From the NCBI RefSeq assembly GCF_009189165.1, contig NZ_CP045118.1, positions 1,116,001 to 1,180,000 of the forward strand: 64,000 nt of DNA. Reading direction: 5' to 3'. Positions 35,709-46,251 of this stretch are shown here, one piece after another. Within the stretch, counting starts at the first letter, position 1, and every line of letters begins with the position of its first letter. A program made the position numbers and the translations under genes. Below the pieces are notes generated by a model. The model did no database searches. It saw nothing but the letters and a program-made list of their open reading frames with translations, and had not been told where the DNA came from. The stretch is from Pseudomonas sp. SCB32 (GTDB taxonomy: Bacteria > Pseudomonadota > Gammaproteobacteria > Pseudomonadales > Pseudomonadaceae).

Positions 35709-36650
35709 ATGCTCGCACTCCTGCTCCAGACCTTCGGCATCACCGCCCCGGTCTTCGCCATGCTGTTCCTTGGCGTGCTGCTGCGCCGCGTGGGAGCGAT
35801 CAATCCGGAGTTCATCCAGACCGCCTCGGCGCTGGTGTTCAATGCCACCATGCCGGCGATGCTGTTCCTCGGCATCTATCATTCCGACCTGCACAGCGCG
35901 GCGCGTCCGGCGTTGCTGCTGTACTTCTGCGTGGCGACCCTGGCGGGCTTCCTGCTTGCCTGGGGCTGGTCGATCTGGCGGGTGCCCCGTGCCGATCGCG
36001 GCGTCTATACCCAGGGGGCGTTTCGCGGCAACAACGGCATCATCGGCCTGGCGCTGGCGACCAACCTCTACGGAGATCACGGCCTGGCGCTGGGCTCGGT
36101 CCTCGCCGCCCTGGTGATCCTCTGCTACAACACGCTCTCGTCGGTGGTGCTGGCGATCTACAGCCCAAGCATGAAGTCCGACCCCTGGAGCATCCTCAAG
36201 AGCGTGCTGCGCAACCCGTTGATACTCGGCGTGCTGGCGGCGCTGCCGTTTTCCTGGCTGCAGATCGCGCTGCCAGCCTGGCTGCTGACCTCCGCCGACT
36301 ATTTCGCCCAGATGACCCTGCCGCTGGCGCTGATCTGCATCGGTGGCACGCTGTCACTGGCCTCGCTGCGGGAAAGCGGTGCTCTGGCGGTCAGCGCCAG
36401 CCTGATGAAGATGGTCTGGCTGCCGCTGCTGTGCACGTCCGGCGCCTGGCTGTGCGGCTTTCGCGGGGCCGAACTGGGCGTGCTGTTCCTCTACTTCGCC
36501 AGCCCGACGGCGGCCGCCAGCTTCGTGATGGCCCGTGCGGCGAACGGCAACCATGAGCTGGCTGCCTCGATCATCGTGATCACCACCCTGGCGGCGGCGG
36601 TGACCACCAATTTCGGCATCTTCCTGCTGCAGTGGGGCGGCTGGATGTGA
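35709..36650 (+). CDS. AEC family transporter (auxin efflux carrier type)
   Basis: 313 aa integral membrane protein with about ten hydrophobic segments. The AEC fold is indicated by FLGVLLRRVGAINPEFIQTA, GAFRGNNGIIGLALATNLYG and SPTAAASFVMARAANGNHEL. Family members move malate, malonate and other small acids; the substrate is unknown. ATG 35709 is preferred to an upstream in-frame ATG at 35676 because the conserved N-terminus begins there. A weak upstream ribosome site leaves the start slightly uncertain. Confidence 0.82.
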   Translation: MLALLLQTFGITAPVFAMLFLGVLLRRVGAINPEFIQTASALVFNATMPAMLFLGIYHSDLHSAARPALLLYFCVATLAGFLLAWGWSIWRVPRADRGVYTQGAFRGNNGIIGLALATNLYGDHGLALGSVLAALVILCYNTLSSVVLAIYSPSMKSDPWSILKSVLRNPLILGVLAALPFSWLQIALPAWLLTSADYFAQMTLPLALICIGGTLSLASLRESGALAVSASLMKMVWLPLLCTSGAWLCGFRGAELGVLFLYFASPTAAASFVMARAANGNHELAASIIVITTLAAAVTTNFGIFLLQWGGWM

Positions 36651-36816
36651 CGGACGGCGGTACGCGCTTCCAGACGGCCGAAGTGCGATAAGCATGAGTT
36701 TTCTTGTAAGACATTGCTGAAAGACTGTACTGCGCCCCACGTCGCTGCGAAGTTCATTTCTTCGTTGTACAAGAACGGTTACATTTGGCACCCGTTTGCA
36801 CGATCAAGGATTGTTC

Positions 36817-37629
36817 ATGCATCTCACGCGCCGGAACCTGTGTGCCGCTTCCTGTCTTCCAGCCTGTCTGCTGGCGGCCGTGGTCGCTGCCGAGCCGAGC
36901 GCCGAGCTGAGCAGTCCAACCGCCGGCTGGCGCTACTCCGGCCTGACCGATGACGTGAACGCCCCGCGCGTGGCTTATCCCACGCCGCCGATCGACCGTG
37001 GCGCCGTTCGTGGTCGCAGCCTGATCGAAGGCCACCTGCGCGAAGTGGCCGGCGTCGACCGCGCCCAACGCCTGGTCGTCAACGGCAATCCGCTGCCCCT
37101 GTATACCGACGCCGACGGCAAGTTCGTCCGCCCCTATAACTTTGGCGCGGGCAGCAACAGCGTCGCGGTGAGCAGCGACCAGGGCAAATCCCTCAAGCGC
37201 ATCCAGTTCTACGAGGCCAACAACGGCCGGGTGCCGCCACGCATTCGCCTGGTACTGGGTTGGAACGACCCCAAGGCGGAACTCGACCTGCATATCGTCA
37301 CCCCGGATGGCCAGCATGCTTTCTGGGCTCACCCGCGCCTGAGCAATGGCGGCGGCCTCGACCCGGATGGCGTCGACGGCCCCGGCCCGGAAATGTTCAC
37401 CATGGCCGCGCCGCTCCACGGCACCTACCTGGTCTACGTGAACTACTGGGGCAACTACAACGCCAGCCAGGGTTACAACTTCCAGGAAGGTAACCACGAG
37501 CAGGACGTGATCACCGCCGAGATCAACCTGGTGTTCAACGAAAACACCGTCAACGAGAAGCGCGAGACCTTCGTGGTGCCCATGCGCACCATCGGCGATC
37601 TGGTGCTGGTGAAGACCTTCAACTACTGA
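36817..37629 (+). CDS. magA: MagA, YfaP-like DUF2135 protein
   Basis: 270 aa exported protein, first gene of the mag operon. The N-terminus is a signal sequence with three Cys (NLCAASCLPACLLA), so lipidation is possible but no canonical lipobox is clear. The C-terminal DUF2135 domain contains LVLGWNDPKAELDLHIVTPD and GTYLVYVNYWGNYN. It is a clear paralogue of MagF at the other end of the operon. AAGGA six bases before ATG 36817 fixes the start. In P. aeruginosa the Mag proteins form a periplasmic complex around MagD. Confidence 0.85.
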   Translation: MHLTRRNLCAASCLPACLLAAVVAAEPSAELSSPTAGWRYSGLTDDVNAPRVAYPTPPIDRGAVRGRSLIEGHLREVAGVDRAQRLVVNGNPLPLYTDADGKFVRPYNFGAGSNSVAVSSDQGKSLKRIQFYEANNGRVPPRIRLVLGWNDPKAELDLHIVTPDGQHAFWAHPRLSNGGGLDPDGVDGPGPEMFTMAAPLHGTYLVYVNYWGNYNASQGYNFQEGNHEQDVITAEINLVFNENTVNEKRETFVVPMRTIGDLVLVKTFNY

Positions 37630-37667
37630 ATTCGCCCCTCGCAGGGATGACACGGGACAAGCGATCC

Positions 37668-39419
37668 ATGAGCGACAACACCCCCTCCATCAACCAAGAC
37701 AGCACTCCCACGCCGCCGGCTGCGCAGCCTCCTCGCCGCGGTCCGCTGATCGCCATCGGTGTGGTTGCCGCCGTACTGGTCGCCGGTGGTCTCGCCCTGG
37801 CCTTCGGCCTGATTCCGGCCTTCCACTCAGCGCCGGTGAGCAACCTGGAAGCGCCGGAAAACCCGGAGGTGGTGCGCGACCTGAAGCGCCCCGACGCCCT
37901 GATCGAGAGCGCCTCGCTCAGCCAGTTGCCCAAGGCCGTACTGGAAGTGCCGCTGCTGCGCGACGTGCTGACAGAGGACTTCGTCTTCTACTACGAGAAC
38001 AATGCCGACCGCCTGGGCCTGACCGGCACCCTGCGGCGCATCGTCTACGAGCATGATCTGAGCCTGAAGGACAGTGTCATCGAGGAGTTGCTCGACCAGC
38101 CGGCCCAGGTCGCCCTGTGGCACGGCGCCGATGGCCGCCTGCGCGACTTCATGGTGGTGCTGCGTCGTGGCGGCCTGGCCAAGCTCCTGGAGCCGCTGGC
38201 GAAAGTCGCTGCCGACGATAGCCAGTTGAAGAAGGTATCGGAGATCCAGGTGAAGGGCGCTGCCACGCCGGTCTACAGCCTGCGCTACGGCGCCGAAAGG
38301 AGTGTGCTGTTCATTTCCCGTGGCGATCAGATGCTGGTGCTGTCGAATCCGAAGATGCTCTTCCCCGCCGCCAATGAAGGCAGGTTGGGTGAGTCGGACG
38401 CCGCCATTGCCAAGGACCTGGGCACGCTCCTCGAAGGTGAGCCGCTGTTCGCCAAGGACTTCGGCCTGGAGCCGCGCGGCGAGTTGAAGCAGCGCATCAC
38501 CCTGGGTGCCGGTGCCCTTGCCATGGGCTACCAGCGTTTCATCCCGACCTTCGCCGGGGTTCGTTTCGAGCAGGGCAAGGAAGGCTGGCACAGCTACCTG
38601 GCGCTCAACGAAGTGGCCCGTCAGCCGGAACTGGATTTCACCCCTGTCTGGCAGGCCATGCCCATGGGCGCCAGCGCCTGCGTGGCGTTGCCGGTCACGC
38701 CGGGCCTGTACGACAGCATGCTGGTGAAGCTGGGCGCCGAACAGAAGATGGCCGCGGCCTTCTCCGAGCACCTCTCCGGCGCCGCCGGCCTGTGCTGGTA
38801 TCCGGATTCGCGCCTGCATTCGCCGCTGCTGGCGGTAAAGCTCGACGCACCCGCCAGCCCGGAACTGGACGAGCAGCTGGGCAAACTGTTCGGCAGCATG
38901 ATCGGCGCCTACGAGGCCAATGTGGAGGCGGGCGCCTTCGAGGTGGAGAGCCGCGCCGAGGGCGACGGCCGCCTGTGGCAGCGCCAGGTCAGCTCGCGCT
39001 TTGGCCAGTACCCGGCCAGCGAGGCGGAGAACCCCGATCAGGTCAGCGGTAACGGCTTCTTCCGCGTCAGCCTGCTGCGCGAGGGCAATACCCTGTTGTT
39101 CTCCATCGACGACAAGCTGCTCGACAAGGCTCGCAACACCCTTGCCAAGCGCTTCCCGCCGCTGGCCGACGTGCTGCCCAAGGATGCCCTGGTGCCCGCG
39201 TACCTCGCGCCCAAGAGCCTGTCCGAACTGCTCCAGAATGAAACCCTCGACAGCCTTCCGCAGGACATCGAGCCGGTGTTCCGCAATGCCGCCGACACGC
39301 TGCTCCTGCCGCGCCTGAAGACCCTCGCCGGCAACGGCTCCTACGCCCTGACCCTGCCTGCCGGCAGCGAGCCCGGTGGCGAGTGGCAGTGGCTGCCGCT
39401 GGACTGGAAGGCGCTGTGA
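37668..39419 (+). CDS. magB: MagB, DUF2138 inner-membrane-anchored protein
   Basis: 583 aa. A Pro-rich cytoplasmic N-terminus is followed by one membrane helix (about residues 26-47, [20 protein letters not shown]). A large periplasmic domain of DUF2138/YfaA-type follows, with [20 protein letters not shown] and [20 protein letters not shown]. No catalytic motif is visible. It probably tethers the complex to the inner membrane. The last bases overlap the GTG start of magC. Confidence 0.82.
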   Translation: MSDNTPSINQDSTPTPPAAQPPRRGPLIAIGVVAAVLVAGGLALAFGLIPAFHSAPVSNLEAPENPEVVRDLKRPDALIESASLSQLPKAVLEVPLLRDVLTEDFVFYYENNADRLGLTGTLRRIVYEHDLSLKDSVIEELLDQPAQVALWHGADGRLRDFMVVLRRGGLAKLLEPLAKVAADDSQLKKVSEIQVKGAATPVYSLRYGAERSVLFISRGDQMLVLSNPKMLFPAANEGRLGESDAAIAKDLGTLLEGEPLFAKDFGLEPRGELKQRITLGAGALAMGYQRFIPTFAGVRFEQGKEGWHSYLALNEVARQPELDFTPVWQAMPMGASACVALPVTPGLYDSMLVKLGAEQKMAAAFSEHLSGAAGLCWYPDSRLHSPLLAVKLDAPASPELDEQLGKLFGSMIGAYEANVEAGAFEVESRAEGDGRLWQRQVSSRFGQYPASEAENPDQVSGNGFFRVSLLREGNTLLFSIDDKLLDKARNTLAKRFPPLADVLPKDALVPAYLAPKSLSELLQNETLDSLPQDIEPVFRNAADTLLLPRLKTLAGNGSYALTLPAGSEPGGEWQWLPLDWKAL

Positions 39420-40048
39420 TCCGAAAGCCCCTCACGCTGCTCGCAGGTCTGCTCGTCGCCACGCTGGCGCAGGCGACGGAGCCTGCGCTGGATGCGCAGC
39501 AGACCCAGGTGTTCCGCGCCTGGTTCGTGCGCATCGCCGAGGAGCAGCTGCATCGCGGCCCGAACCCGCGCTGGTACCAGCAGGACTGCGCGGGGCTGGT
39601 GCGCTTCGCCGCCAACGAGGCGCTGAAGGTGCACGACGCCAAGTGGCTGCGCGCCAACGGCATGTCCAACCGCTACCTGCCGCCGGAGCTGGAGCTCACC
39701 GGCGAGCAGCGCAACCTGGCGCAAACCTGGCAGCAGGGCGGTGGCAAGACCGGCCCCTACGTCAACGCGATCAAACTCATTCAGTACAACAGCCAGCTCG
39801 TCGGCCGCGACCTCAACCAGGCGCGGCCGGGCGACCTGATGTTCTTCGACCAGGGCGATGACCAGCATCTGATGATCTGGATGGGCCGCGACATCGCTTA
39901 TCACACCGGCACTCGTACGGTGACCGACAACGGCATGCGCTCGGTCAGCCTGCAACAACTCATGACATGGAAGGACACCCGATGGATACCCGACGAATCC
40001 AATCCCAACTTTATCGGCGTCTATCGCTTGTCCTTCCTGACCCGATGA
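39416..40048 (+). CDS. magC: MagC, DUF1175 protein resembling an NlpC/P60 cysteine hydrolase
   Basis: 210 aa from GTG 39416 (overlapping the magB stop). A signal peptide ([13 protein letters not shown]) is followed by one domain. I read the NlpC/P60 pattern in it: Cys58 in [16 protein letters not shown], then [20 protein letters not shown] with His151, and a third polar residue His163 in AYHTG. That predicts a periplasmic peptidoglycan amidase or endopeptidase. The DUF1175 assignment is family knowledge; the enzyme reading is inference. It overlaps magD by ATGA. Confidence 0.8.
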   Translation: MIRKPLTLLAGLLVATLAQATEPALDAQQTQVFRAWFVRIAEEQLHRGPNPRWYQQDCAGLVRFAANEALKVHDAKWLRANGMSNRYLPPELELTGEQRNLAQTWQQGGGKTGPYVNAIKLIQYNSQLVGRDLNQARPGDLMFFDQGDDQHLMIWMGRDIAYHTGTRTVTDNGMRSVSLQQLMTWKDTRWIPDESNPNFIGVYRLSFLTR

Positions 40049-43000
40049 ACGCGCTGCGCGGTATTGCCGCTGCCCTGGCCTGCGCCGGCCTGTTCGCCGC
40101 CGCCCCCGCAATCGTGCAGGCGGACGACGAGGTCCCGGCGAGCAACTACACGCCCATGGCCGGCGAGTCGTTCTTCCTGCTCGCCGACTCAAGCTTCGCC
40201 TCCGACGAAGTGGCCAAGGTGCGCCTCGAAGCGCCGGGCCGCGATTACCGCCGTTACCGCATGGAGCCATACGGCGGCGCGGATATCCGCGTCTACCGCA
40301 TCGACAAGCCGCTGGACTTCCTCAAGCGCCAGAAGAACCTGCACCGCGTGCTGTCCGAAGGGCAGTTCAAGGGCGAAGGCCTGTCCAACACCCTGGCCTA
40401 CCTGTGGGACAACTGGTACCGCAAGTCGCGTCGGGTGATGCAGCGGACCTTCTCCTACGAGTCGCGCAAGCAGGTCACCGAAGTGGTGCCGGAGCTGAAG
40501 ATGGGCAACGCCATCGCCGCGCCGACGCCCTATGATCCGCAACCGCAGTACGCGCCGATCCCCGGCCTGCCGATGGTCAGCCAGTTCCGCTACCCGCTGT
40601 GGGACGCCAAGCCCATCCAGCCGCCGAAGGACGTGACCCTGATGGGCTCGTCCAGCGAGTTCATCAACGTTGCGCCGGGCAACGTCTACGTGCCGCTGGG
40701 CAAGTTGAAGCCCGGCCTCTATCTGGTGGAAGCGCTGGTCGGCAAATACCGCGCGACCACCGTGGTGTTCGTTTCCAACAGCGTCGCGGTGAGCAAGATC
40801 GCCGGCAACGAGCTGTTGGTGTGGACTGCCCGCAAGCACGAAGGCACGCCAGTGGGGGGCGCCAAGGTGCTGTGGACCGACGGCCTGGGCGTGATGAGCA
40901 GCGGCAGCAGCGACGCCGACGGTCTGCTGCGTCTGCAGCACGTCAGCCCCGAGCGCTCCTTCGTGATCGGCGAGGACGAGGAGGGCGGCGTCTTCGTCTC
41001 CGAGAACTTCTACTACGACAGCGAAATCTACGACACCAAGCTCTACGCCTTCACCGACCGTCCGCTGTACCGTCCGGGCGACTGGGTGTCGCTGAAGATC
41101 GTCGGCCGCGAGTTCAAGAATTCCCGCGAATCGCAGTCGCCGCAGAGCGCGCCACTGCGCCTGTCGGTGATCGACGCCGCCGGCACCACACTGCAGACCC
41201 TGGATCTGAAGTACGACGCCAAGAGCGGCACCAACGGTCGCTTCCAGCTGCCGGCCAACGCCGTCGCCGGCGGCTACGAGCTGCGCTTCGACTACCGCGA
41301 CCAGACCTACAGCAGCGCCTTCCGCGTCGCTGAGTACATCAAGCCGCACTTCGAGATTTCCCTCGACCTCGCCAAGCCGGACTTCAAGACCGGCGAGCCG
41401 GTGAAGGGCAACCTGATCCTGCTCTACCCGGACGGCAAGCCGGTGGCCAACGCGCGCCTGGAGCTGAGCCTGCGCGCCCAGCAGCTGTCCATGGTCGACA
41501 ACGAGCTGCAGTACCTCGGCCAGTTCCCCGTGGAGCTGTCCAGCTCGGAGCTCACTACCGATGCCCAGGGCCGCGCTGCGATCGACCTGCCGGCGGCCGA
41601 GAAGCCCAGCCGCTACATGCTCACCGTGTTCGCCAGCGATGGTGCCGCGTACCGCGTGAAGACCAGCAAGGAAATCCTCATCGAGCGTGGCGCCGCGCGC
41701 TACCGCGTGAGCGCACCGCAGCGCTTCAGCGCCGCCGGTGACAAGGTCGAGTTCACCTATGCCGCTGAACAGCAGACGCAGGTCCTGCCCACCGCCTACC
41801 GCTGGCTGCGTCTGGAAGACCGCAGCAGCGGCGACGGCGCGGTGGCCGACGGCAAGTTCGCCATCACCTTCGACAGGCCCGGCACCTACAGCATCGAGCT
41901 GCGCGACAAGGCTGGCCAACTGCTCGGCGGTACCGGCCACTCGGTCAGCGGCGACGGCGTCAAGGCCGTGCCGGGTACCGTGGAGATCGTCCTCGACAAG
42001 GCCGAGTACAAGGCCGGCGAGGAAGCCCTGGCGCTGATCACCTTCCCCGAGCCGGTGGACGATGCTCTGCTCTCGCTGGAGCGCGACAAGGTCGAGGCCA
42101 CCGCACTGCTGTCCAAGGGCGGCGACTGGCTGAAGTTGGAGAGGCTCAACCCGACCCAGTACCGCGCGCGCATTCCGGTGAAGGCCGAATTCTCGCCGAA
42201 CCTGACTTTCTCCGTGCTCTACACCCGCAGCGGCGACTACAGCTTCCAGAACGCCGGGATCAAGGTCGCCGTGCCGCAGGTGGATATCGCCGTCAGCACC
42301 GACAAGGAACGCTACGAGCCGGGTGAGACGGTCACCGTCAACCTTGACACCACCTACGCCGGCAAGCCCGTTTCCAGCCACCTCACCGTGAGCGTGGTGG
42401 ATGAGATGATCTACGCGCTGCAGCCGGAGATTGCACCGGGAATCGACCAGTTCTTCTACCACCCGCGCCGCAACAACGTGCGCACCAGCGCCAGCCTGTC
42501 GTTCATCAGCTACGACGTCGCGCTGCCCGGCACGCCCAGCGCGCCCGGTCGCGCCAACCGCAGCGAACGTGGCGTGAAGGTGCTGGAGCGTCCGCGCCGT
42601 GAGGAAGTGGATACCGCCGCCTGGGAGCCGGAGCTGGTCACCGATGCCAACGGCAAGGCGAAGTTCACCTTCCGCATGCCCGACTCCCTGACCCGCTGGC
42701 GTATCACCGCCCGCGCCATGGATGACGAAGGGCAGGTTGGCCAGAAGAAGCAGTTCATCCGCTCCGAAAAGCCGCTGTACCTGAAATGGAGCGGCCCGAA
42801 ACGCTTCCGCACGGGTGATGCGCCGGACCTCGGCCTGTTCGTCTTCAACCAGGGCGAGCAGGACACCAAGGCCGAACTGCTGATTCGCGCCAACGGCGAA
42901 GAGAAGACCCAGGCGCTGGAGCTCAAGCGCGGCGTCAACTACATCGCCCTGCCGCAGCAGCCGCTGAGCGACGGTGACTGGAGCGTGGAGCTGCGCCAGG

Positions 43001-44598
43001 ACGGCCAGGTGCGCGACAGCCTCGGCGTGCACTTCAGCCTGGTAGCCGACAGCTGGCAGGTGCTGCAGTCCAAGCCGCTGCAGGTCAACGCGCAGAACAC
43101 GCCGCTGCAGCTGCCGGCGGATGCTCGTGATGTGACTCTGCGTCTGGACGACAGCGCTCAGGCGCTGCTGCGCGGCAATCTCGACTCACTGCTGAACTAC
43201 CCCTGGGGCGGCGTCGAGCAGACCGCCAGCCAGCTGCTGCCGCTGAGCATCGCCTACCCGATGCTGGCCAGCGGCGAGCCGCGCGTGCGCGACCGCCTGC
43301 GGCTGATCTTGCAGACCAGCCGCCTGCGCCTGGTGCAGATGGCCGGCCCGGATGCCTACTTCACCTGGTGGGGCGGCGAAGACAACGACGCTTTCCTCAC
43401 CGCCTACGCCTACTACGCCGACTGGTACGCCAGCCGCGCGCTGGAAATCCAGCTGCCGCCGGACCACTGGCAGCGCGTGCTGGAGCTGTATTCCGCACGT
43501 GCCACCGCCACGCCGCTGCTGCAGCGCGCACTGATCCTGGCCTTCGCCCGCGACATGCAGTTGCCGGTGCAGACCCTGGTCAGCGGTCTGCTCACCGACC
43601 TGGAAAACGCCGGCAACGGCGAGGCGGCGAAATCCGTGAACGACTTCGACAGCGTCGACAGCCTGGTCATGGGTCAGCCGGACTCCGAGCTGGGCCTGGC
43701 GGTCGCCCGTGTGCTGGCGGCCAGTCTGGCTGAGCAGAGCAAGGTCGCGCTGCCGCAAGGCTTCGCCAAGCAACTGGATGCCGCTCGCCTGAAGGTCAAC
43801 ACCAGTGAGCAGCCCTTCGCCCGCGCCGTGCAGCTCTACGGCGGCCCGCTGGATGCCAATCGCGCCCGCTCGCTGCTGTTGAGCCTGGCGCCGCAGCAAT
43901 CTACCGTCGAGCGCGCGCTGGCCCTCGCCTGGATGCAGCGGGCTGTGGCGGCCGCTCCCGCCGCGGAGCTGCCCAAGCCGGTGGCTGACTGGAAGGAAGG
44001 CCGAAGCACCACCGGTGACGCGTTCTGGAAGTGGCAGGGCAAGGACGTTCCGGCGCAGCTGGACCTCTCCGCCGCGCCGTCGCGCCCGCTCAATGCCTCC
44101 GTCACCTTCCGCAGCGCCGAAGCGCCGGCCAGCCAGTTACCGGTCACCATCAAGCGCCGCCTGCTGCGCCTGGTGCCGGGCGACGACGCCTTCGCCTTCA
44201 ACGCCGAGGAGCTGGGCGACAAGCCGCTGTCCAGCGACGAGCTGTATCTGGACGAAGTGACCCTGACCACCGAGCAGGCGCAAGCGCTGCGCTACGGCAT
44301 GCTGGAAGTGCCGCTGCCGCCGGGTGCGGATGTCGAGCGCACCACCTGGGGCCTGCAGATCAGCGGCCTGGGCGGCGTCGAGGCGACCAGCCTGGAGCGC
44401 GCGCGCAACGAGCCGGGCGACCTGTTCTACGGCGTGCCGATCGATACCCTGGGCGGCGAGTTGCGCTTCCGTCATCTGGTCCGTTTCTCGCAGAAGGGCG
44501 AGTTCGTCTTGCCGCCGGCACGCTACCAGCGCCTCTATGCGCCGCAGGAGCAGGCGCTGGAGCAGCAGCCGGCCCTGGCGAAGATCAAGGTCCAGTAA
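40045..44598 (+). CDS. magD: MagD, bacterial alpha-2-macroglobulin (YfaS type) lacking the thioester
   Basis: 1517 aa periplasmic alpha-2-macroglobulin. A signal peptide (residues 1-26, ending IVQA) is followed by tandem macroglobulin-type domains, a bait region and the A2M/TED domain ([20 protein letters not shown], then [20 protein letters not shown]). Where thioester members have CLEQ, this protein reads Gly1056-Val-Glu-Gln, so no thioester can form. That matches the non-capturing class described for P. aeruginosa MagD. Such proteins trap or sense proteases in the periplasm. No lipobox matching E. coli ECAM is evident. Confidence 0.9.
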   Translation: MNALRGIAAALACAGLFAAAPAIVQADDEVPASNYTPMAGESFFLLADSSFASDEVAKVRLEAPGRDYRRYRMEPYGGADIRVYRIDKPLDFLKRQKNLHRVLSEGQFKGEGLSNTLAYLWDNWYRKSRRVMQRTFSYESRKQVTEVVPELKMGNAIAAPTPYDPQPQYAPIPGLPMVSQFRYPLWDAKPIQPPKDVTLMGSSSEFINVAPGNVYVPLGKLKPGLYLVEALVGKYRATTVVFVSNSVAVSKIAGNELLVWTARKHEGTPVGGAKVLWTDGLGVMSSGSSDADGLLRLQHVSPERSFVIGEDEEGGVFVSENFYYDSEIYDTKLYAFTDRPLYRPGDWVSLKIVGREFKNSRESQSPQSAPLRLSVIDAAGTTLQTLDLKYDAKSGTNGRFQLPANAVAGGYELRFDYRDQTYSSAFRVAEYIKPHFEISLDLAKPDFKTGEPVKGNLILLYPDGKPVANARLELSLRAQQLSMVDNELQYLGQFPVELSSSELTTDAQGRAAIDLPAAEKPSRYMLTVFASDGAAYRVKTSKEILIERGAARYRVSAPQRFSAAGDKVEFTYAAEQQTQVLPTAYRWLRLEDRSSGDGAVADGKFAITFDRPGTYSIELRDKAGQLLGGTGHSVSGDGVKAVPGTVEIVLDKAEYKAGEEALALITFPEPVDDALLSLERDKVEATALLSKGGDWLKLERLNPTQYRARIPVKAEFSPNLTFSVLYTRSGDYSFQNAGIKVAVPQVDIAVSTDKERYEPGETVTVNLDTTYAGKPVSSHLTVSVVDEMIYALQPEIAPGIDQFFYHPRRNNVRTSASLSFISYDVALPGTPSAPGRANRSERGVKVLERPRREEVDTAAWEPELVTDANGKAKFTFRMPDSLTRWRITARAMDDEGQVGQKKQFIRSEKPLYLKWSGPKRFRTGDAPDLGLFVFNQGEQDTKAELLIRANGEEKTQALELKRGVNYIALPQQPLSDGDWSVELRQDGQVRDSLGVHFSLVADSWQVLQSKPLQVNAQNTPLQLPADARDVTLRLDDSAQALLRGNLDSLLNYPWGGVEQTASQLLPLSIAYPMLASGEPRVRDRLRLILQTSRLRLVQMAGPDAYFTWWGGEDNDAFLTAYAYYADWYASRALEIQLPPDHWQRVLELYSARATATPLLQRALILAFARDMQLPVQTLVSGLLTDLENAGNGEAAKSVNDFDSVDSLVMGQPDSELGLAVARVLAASLAEQSKVALPQGFAKQLDAARLKVNTSEQPFARAVQLYGGPLDANRARSLLLSLAPQQSTVERALALAWMQRAVAAAPAAELPKPVADWKEGRSTTGDAFWKWQGKDVPAQLDLSAAPSRPLNASVTFRSAEAPASQLPVTIKRRLLRLVPGDDAFAFNAEELGDKPLSSDELYLDEVTLTTEQAQALRYGMLEVPLPPGADVERTTWGLQISGLGGVEATSLERARNEPGDLFYGVPIDTLGGELRFRHLVRFSQKGEFVLPPARYQRLYAPQEQALEQQPALAKIKVQ

Positions 44599-44601
44599 TC
44601 C

Positions 44602-46251
44602 ATGCGTGCGTGCTTCGCCGGGCTGATCCTGCTGTTGCCGTTCTGTGCCTTCGGAGCGCCTGCTCTGGCACAAGGGCAGTCGGCGCAGCTGGCCTGGCGC
44701 AGCGCGCAGGGTGACGAACTGCTGCGCCTCGGGCCGCAGCAGGTACTCGATCGTCAGCCGTTGCCCGATGATCTCAAGACTCCGCTGGGCAGCCTGTGGA
44801 AGCTGTTCGTCTATGCCTGGCTGAACGATACCGGCCAGCAGGAGCCGGCCTACCAGTGCCGTGGCGAGAGCAAGGAAGAAGTCTATTGCTGTGCGGCGGG
44901 GCAGAGCATCGAGCGCGATGCCGCGCTGGTGAAGTCCTGTGGCCTGTACTTCCAGCCGCAGCGCCTGGGCATCGACGGCGAAGTCTGGCAGCAGTACTGG
45001 CAGGCGCGCCATGCCCCGGCCTGGATCGCGCAGCTGGACCGTCTGGCGCCGCAGACCGAAGTCCCGGTCGGCGAGTTGCTCGATCAGCTGCAGCACCTGC
45101 CCGCTCAGGAACAGGCGCAGAAGGTGTTGCTGGATGTCAGTCTCGCCGCCGACGAAGGCCGTGCCCCGGCCTTGCTGGGGGGACGCCTGCGGGTGAAGAC
45201 CTGGAGCTGGGATGAGGCTGGCAAGCGCGAAGGCGGCTTTGCCGGGTGGCTGGCTGACGGCACGCCGCTCTGGGCGCGCGGGCCGGGTACCAGCAAGACG
45301 GTGCTGGCGAATTACGGCAACGCCATCGGCGCTGCGCTGCCTGCTCCCTGGCCTCGTGATCCGGGGCGTTGCGTGGAGGTCAGCCTGTTCAGCCGCTATC
45401 CGCTGAAAGAGGTCTACGACGCGCGCAATCAGCCTGCCACCGAAGGCTTGCTGGACGGTTCGCAGAATGTCCTGTTCGCCAATGGCGTTCGGCTCGACGT
45501 GAACAGCCATGGCGATCTGTTCCTTGAGCGCGGCGCCGCTGGCCCGCGCCTGACTGCGCGCCTGTCCCGCGAGGAATACGTGGCCCGCGTACTCGACCGC
45601 GAGGCCTCCGCCACGCCGCCGGAAGCGGCCAAGGCGCTGGCGGTGACCATCCGTACCTACCTGCTGCAGAACGCCGCGCCGCGTGGTGACTGCCTGAGCA
45701 TCGATGACAGCAGCCAGCGCCAGCGCGTCGCACCGCGCCCGGCCAGCGAAGCTGCGCGGGGTATCGCCGCCTGGACCGCCGATCTGGTATTGGCTGGCGG
45801 CACTGTCACCTACCACTCGGACGAGGCGGGGCAGTCGAAATTATCCTGGCGCGACGCCCAGGAGCAGGCCGCCCAGGGGCTGCGCTACGACGCGATCCTC
45901 GCCCGCGCTTTCCCGCGCACCAGCCTGAGCCGCTGGAGCAACCCGTCTGCCGCGTGCCAGCCGCTGCCCGAGGCCGAGCGCTGGCTGCGGGCGCAGCGCC
46001 GCAATTGGCGGCCACGCCTGGAAGGCGAGCCGGGTTATGAGGAATTGCAGTCCTTCGCCGTGTGCCGCCTGAGCAGCGGACGGCCCTATGTCGACCGCGA
46101 ACGCCAGCGCATCTTCGTGCGTGGCCTGTACTCCCAGCAGGACCGGCTCGACCTGACTCATGAATACCTGCACCTGGCTTTCCAGGCGCACCCCAATGGA
46201 CAAGACGAGGGCTACGTGGAAAGCCTGGCCCGTCGCCTGATACTGGAATGA
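44602..46251 (+). CDS. magE: MagE, DUF2300 protein with PBP-like, SpoIID-like and HExxH segments
   Basis: 549 aa exported protein with a signal peptide (residues 1-23). Residues 58-240 follow a penicillin-binding layout: PLGSLWKLFVYAWLNDTG (Ser64-x-x-Lys67), VKSCGLYFQPQRLGID (where SCD/SCN is usual) and LRVKTWSWDE (where KTGT is usual). Residues 315-445 resemble SpoIID (REEYVARVLDREASATPPEA, KALAVTIRTYLLQN). The C-terminus has THEYLHLAFQAHP with His520-Glu521-x-x-His524 and a later Glu540, the layout of a gluzincin zinc site. The domain reading is mine; only DUF2300 is family knowledge. Confidence 0.82.
   Translation: MRACFAGLILLLPFCAFGAPALAQGQSAQLAWRSAQGDELLRLGPQQVLDRQPLPDDLKTPLGSLWKLFVYAWLNDTGQQEPAYQCRGESKEEVYCCAAGQSIERDAALVKSCGLYFQPQRLGIDGEVWQQYWQARHAPAWIAQLDRLAPQTEVPVGELLDQLQHLPAQEQAQKVLLDVSLAADEGRAPALLGGRLRVKTWSWDEAGKREGGFAGWLADGTPLWARGPGTSKTVLANYGNAIGAALPAPWPRDPGRCVEVSLFSRYPLKEVYDARNQPATEGLLDGSQNVLFANGVRLDVNSHGDLFLERGAAGPRLTARLSREEYVARVLDREASATPPEAAKALAVTIRTYLLQNAAPRGDCLSIDDSSQRQRVAPRPASEAARGIAAWTADLVLAGGTVTYHSDEAGQSKLSWRDAQEQAAQGLRYDAILARAFPRTSLSRWSNPSAACQPLPEAERWLRAQRRNWRPRLEGEPGYEELQSFAVCRLSSGRPYVDRERQRIFVRGLYSQQDRLDLTHEYLHLAFQAHPNGQDEGYVESLARRLILE

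Noticed and set aside
36786-36800. Sigma-54-like TGGCAC...TTGCA sequence before magA
   Set aside because: The GG and GC pairs are separated by nine bases instead of the required ten, and the implied transcript start would fall downstream of the magA ribosome binding site.
40189-43032. 947-codon antisense frame inside magD
   Set aside because: No family resemblance; the sense frame encodes a complete macroglobulin. Long antisense frames are expected at this GC content.
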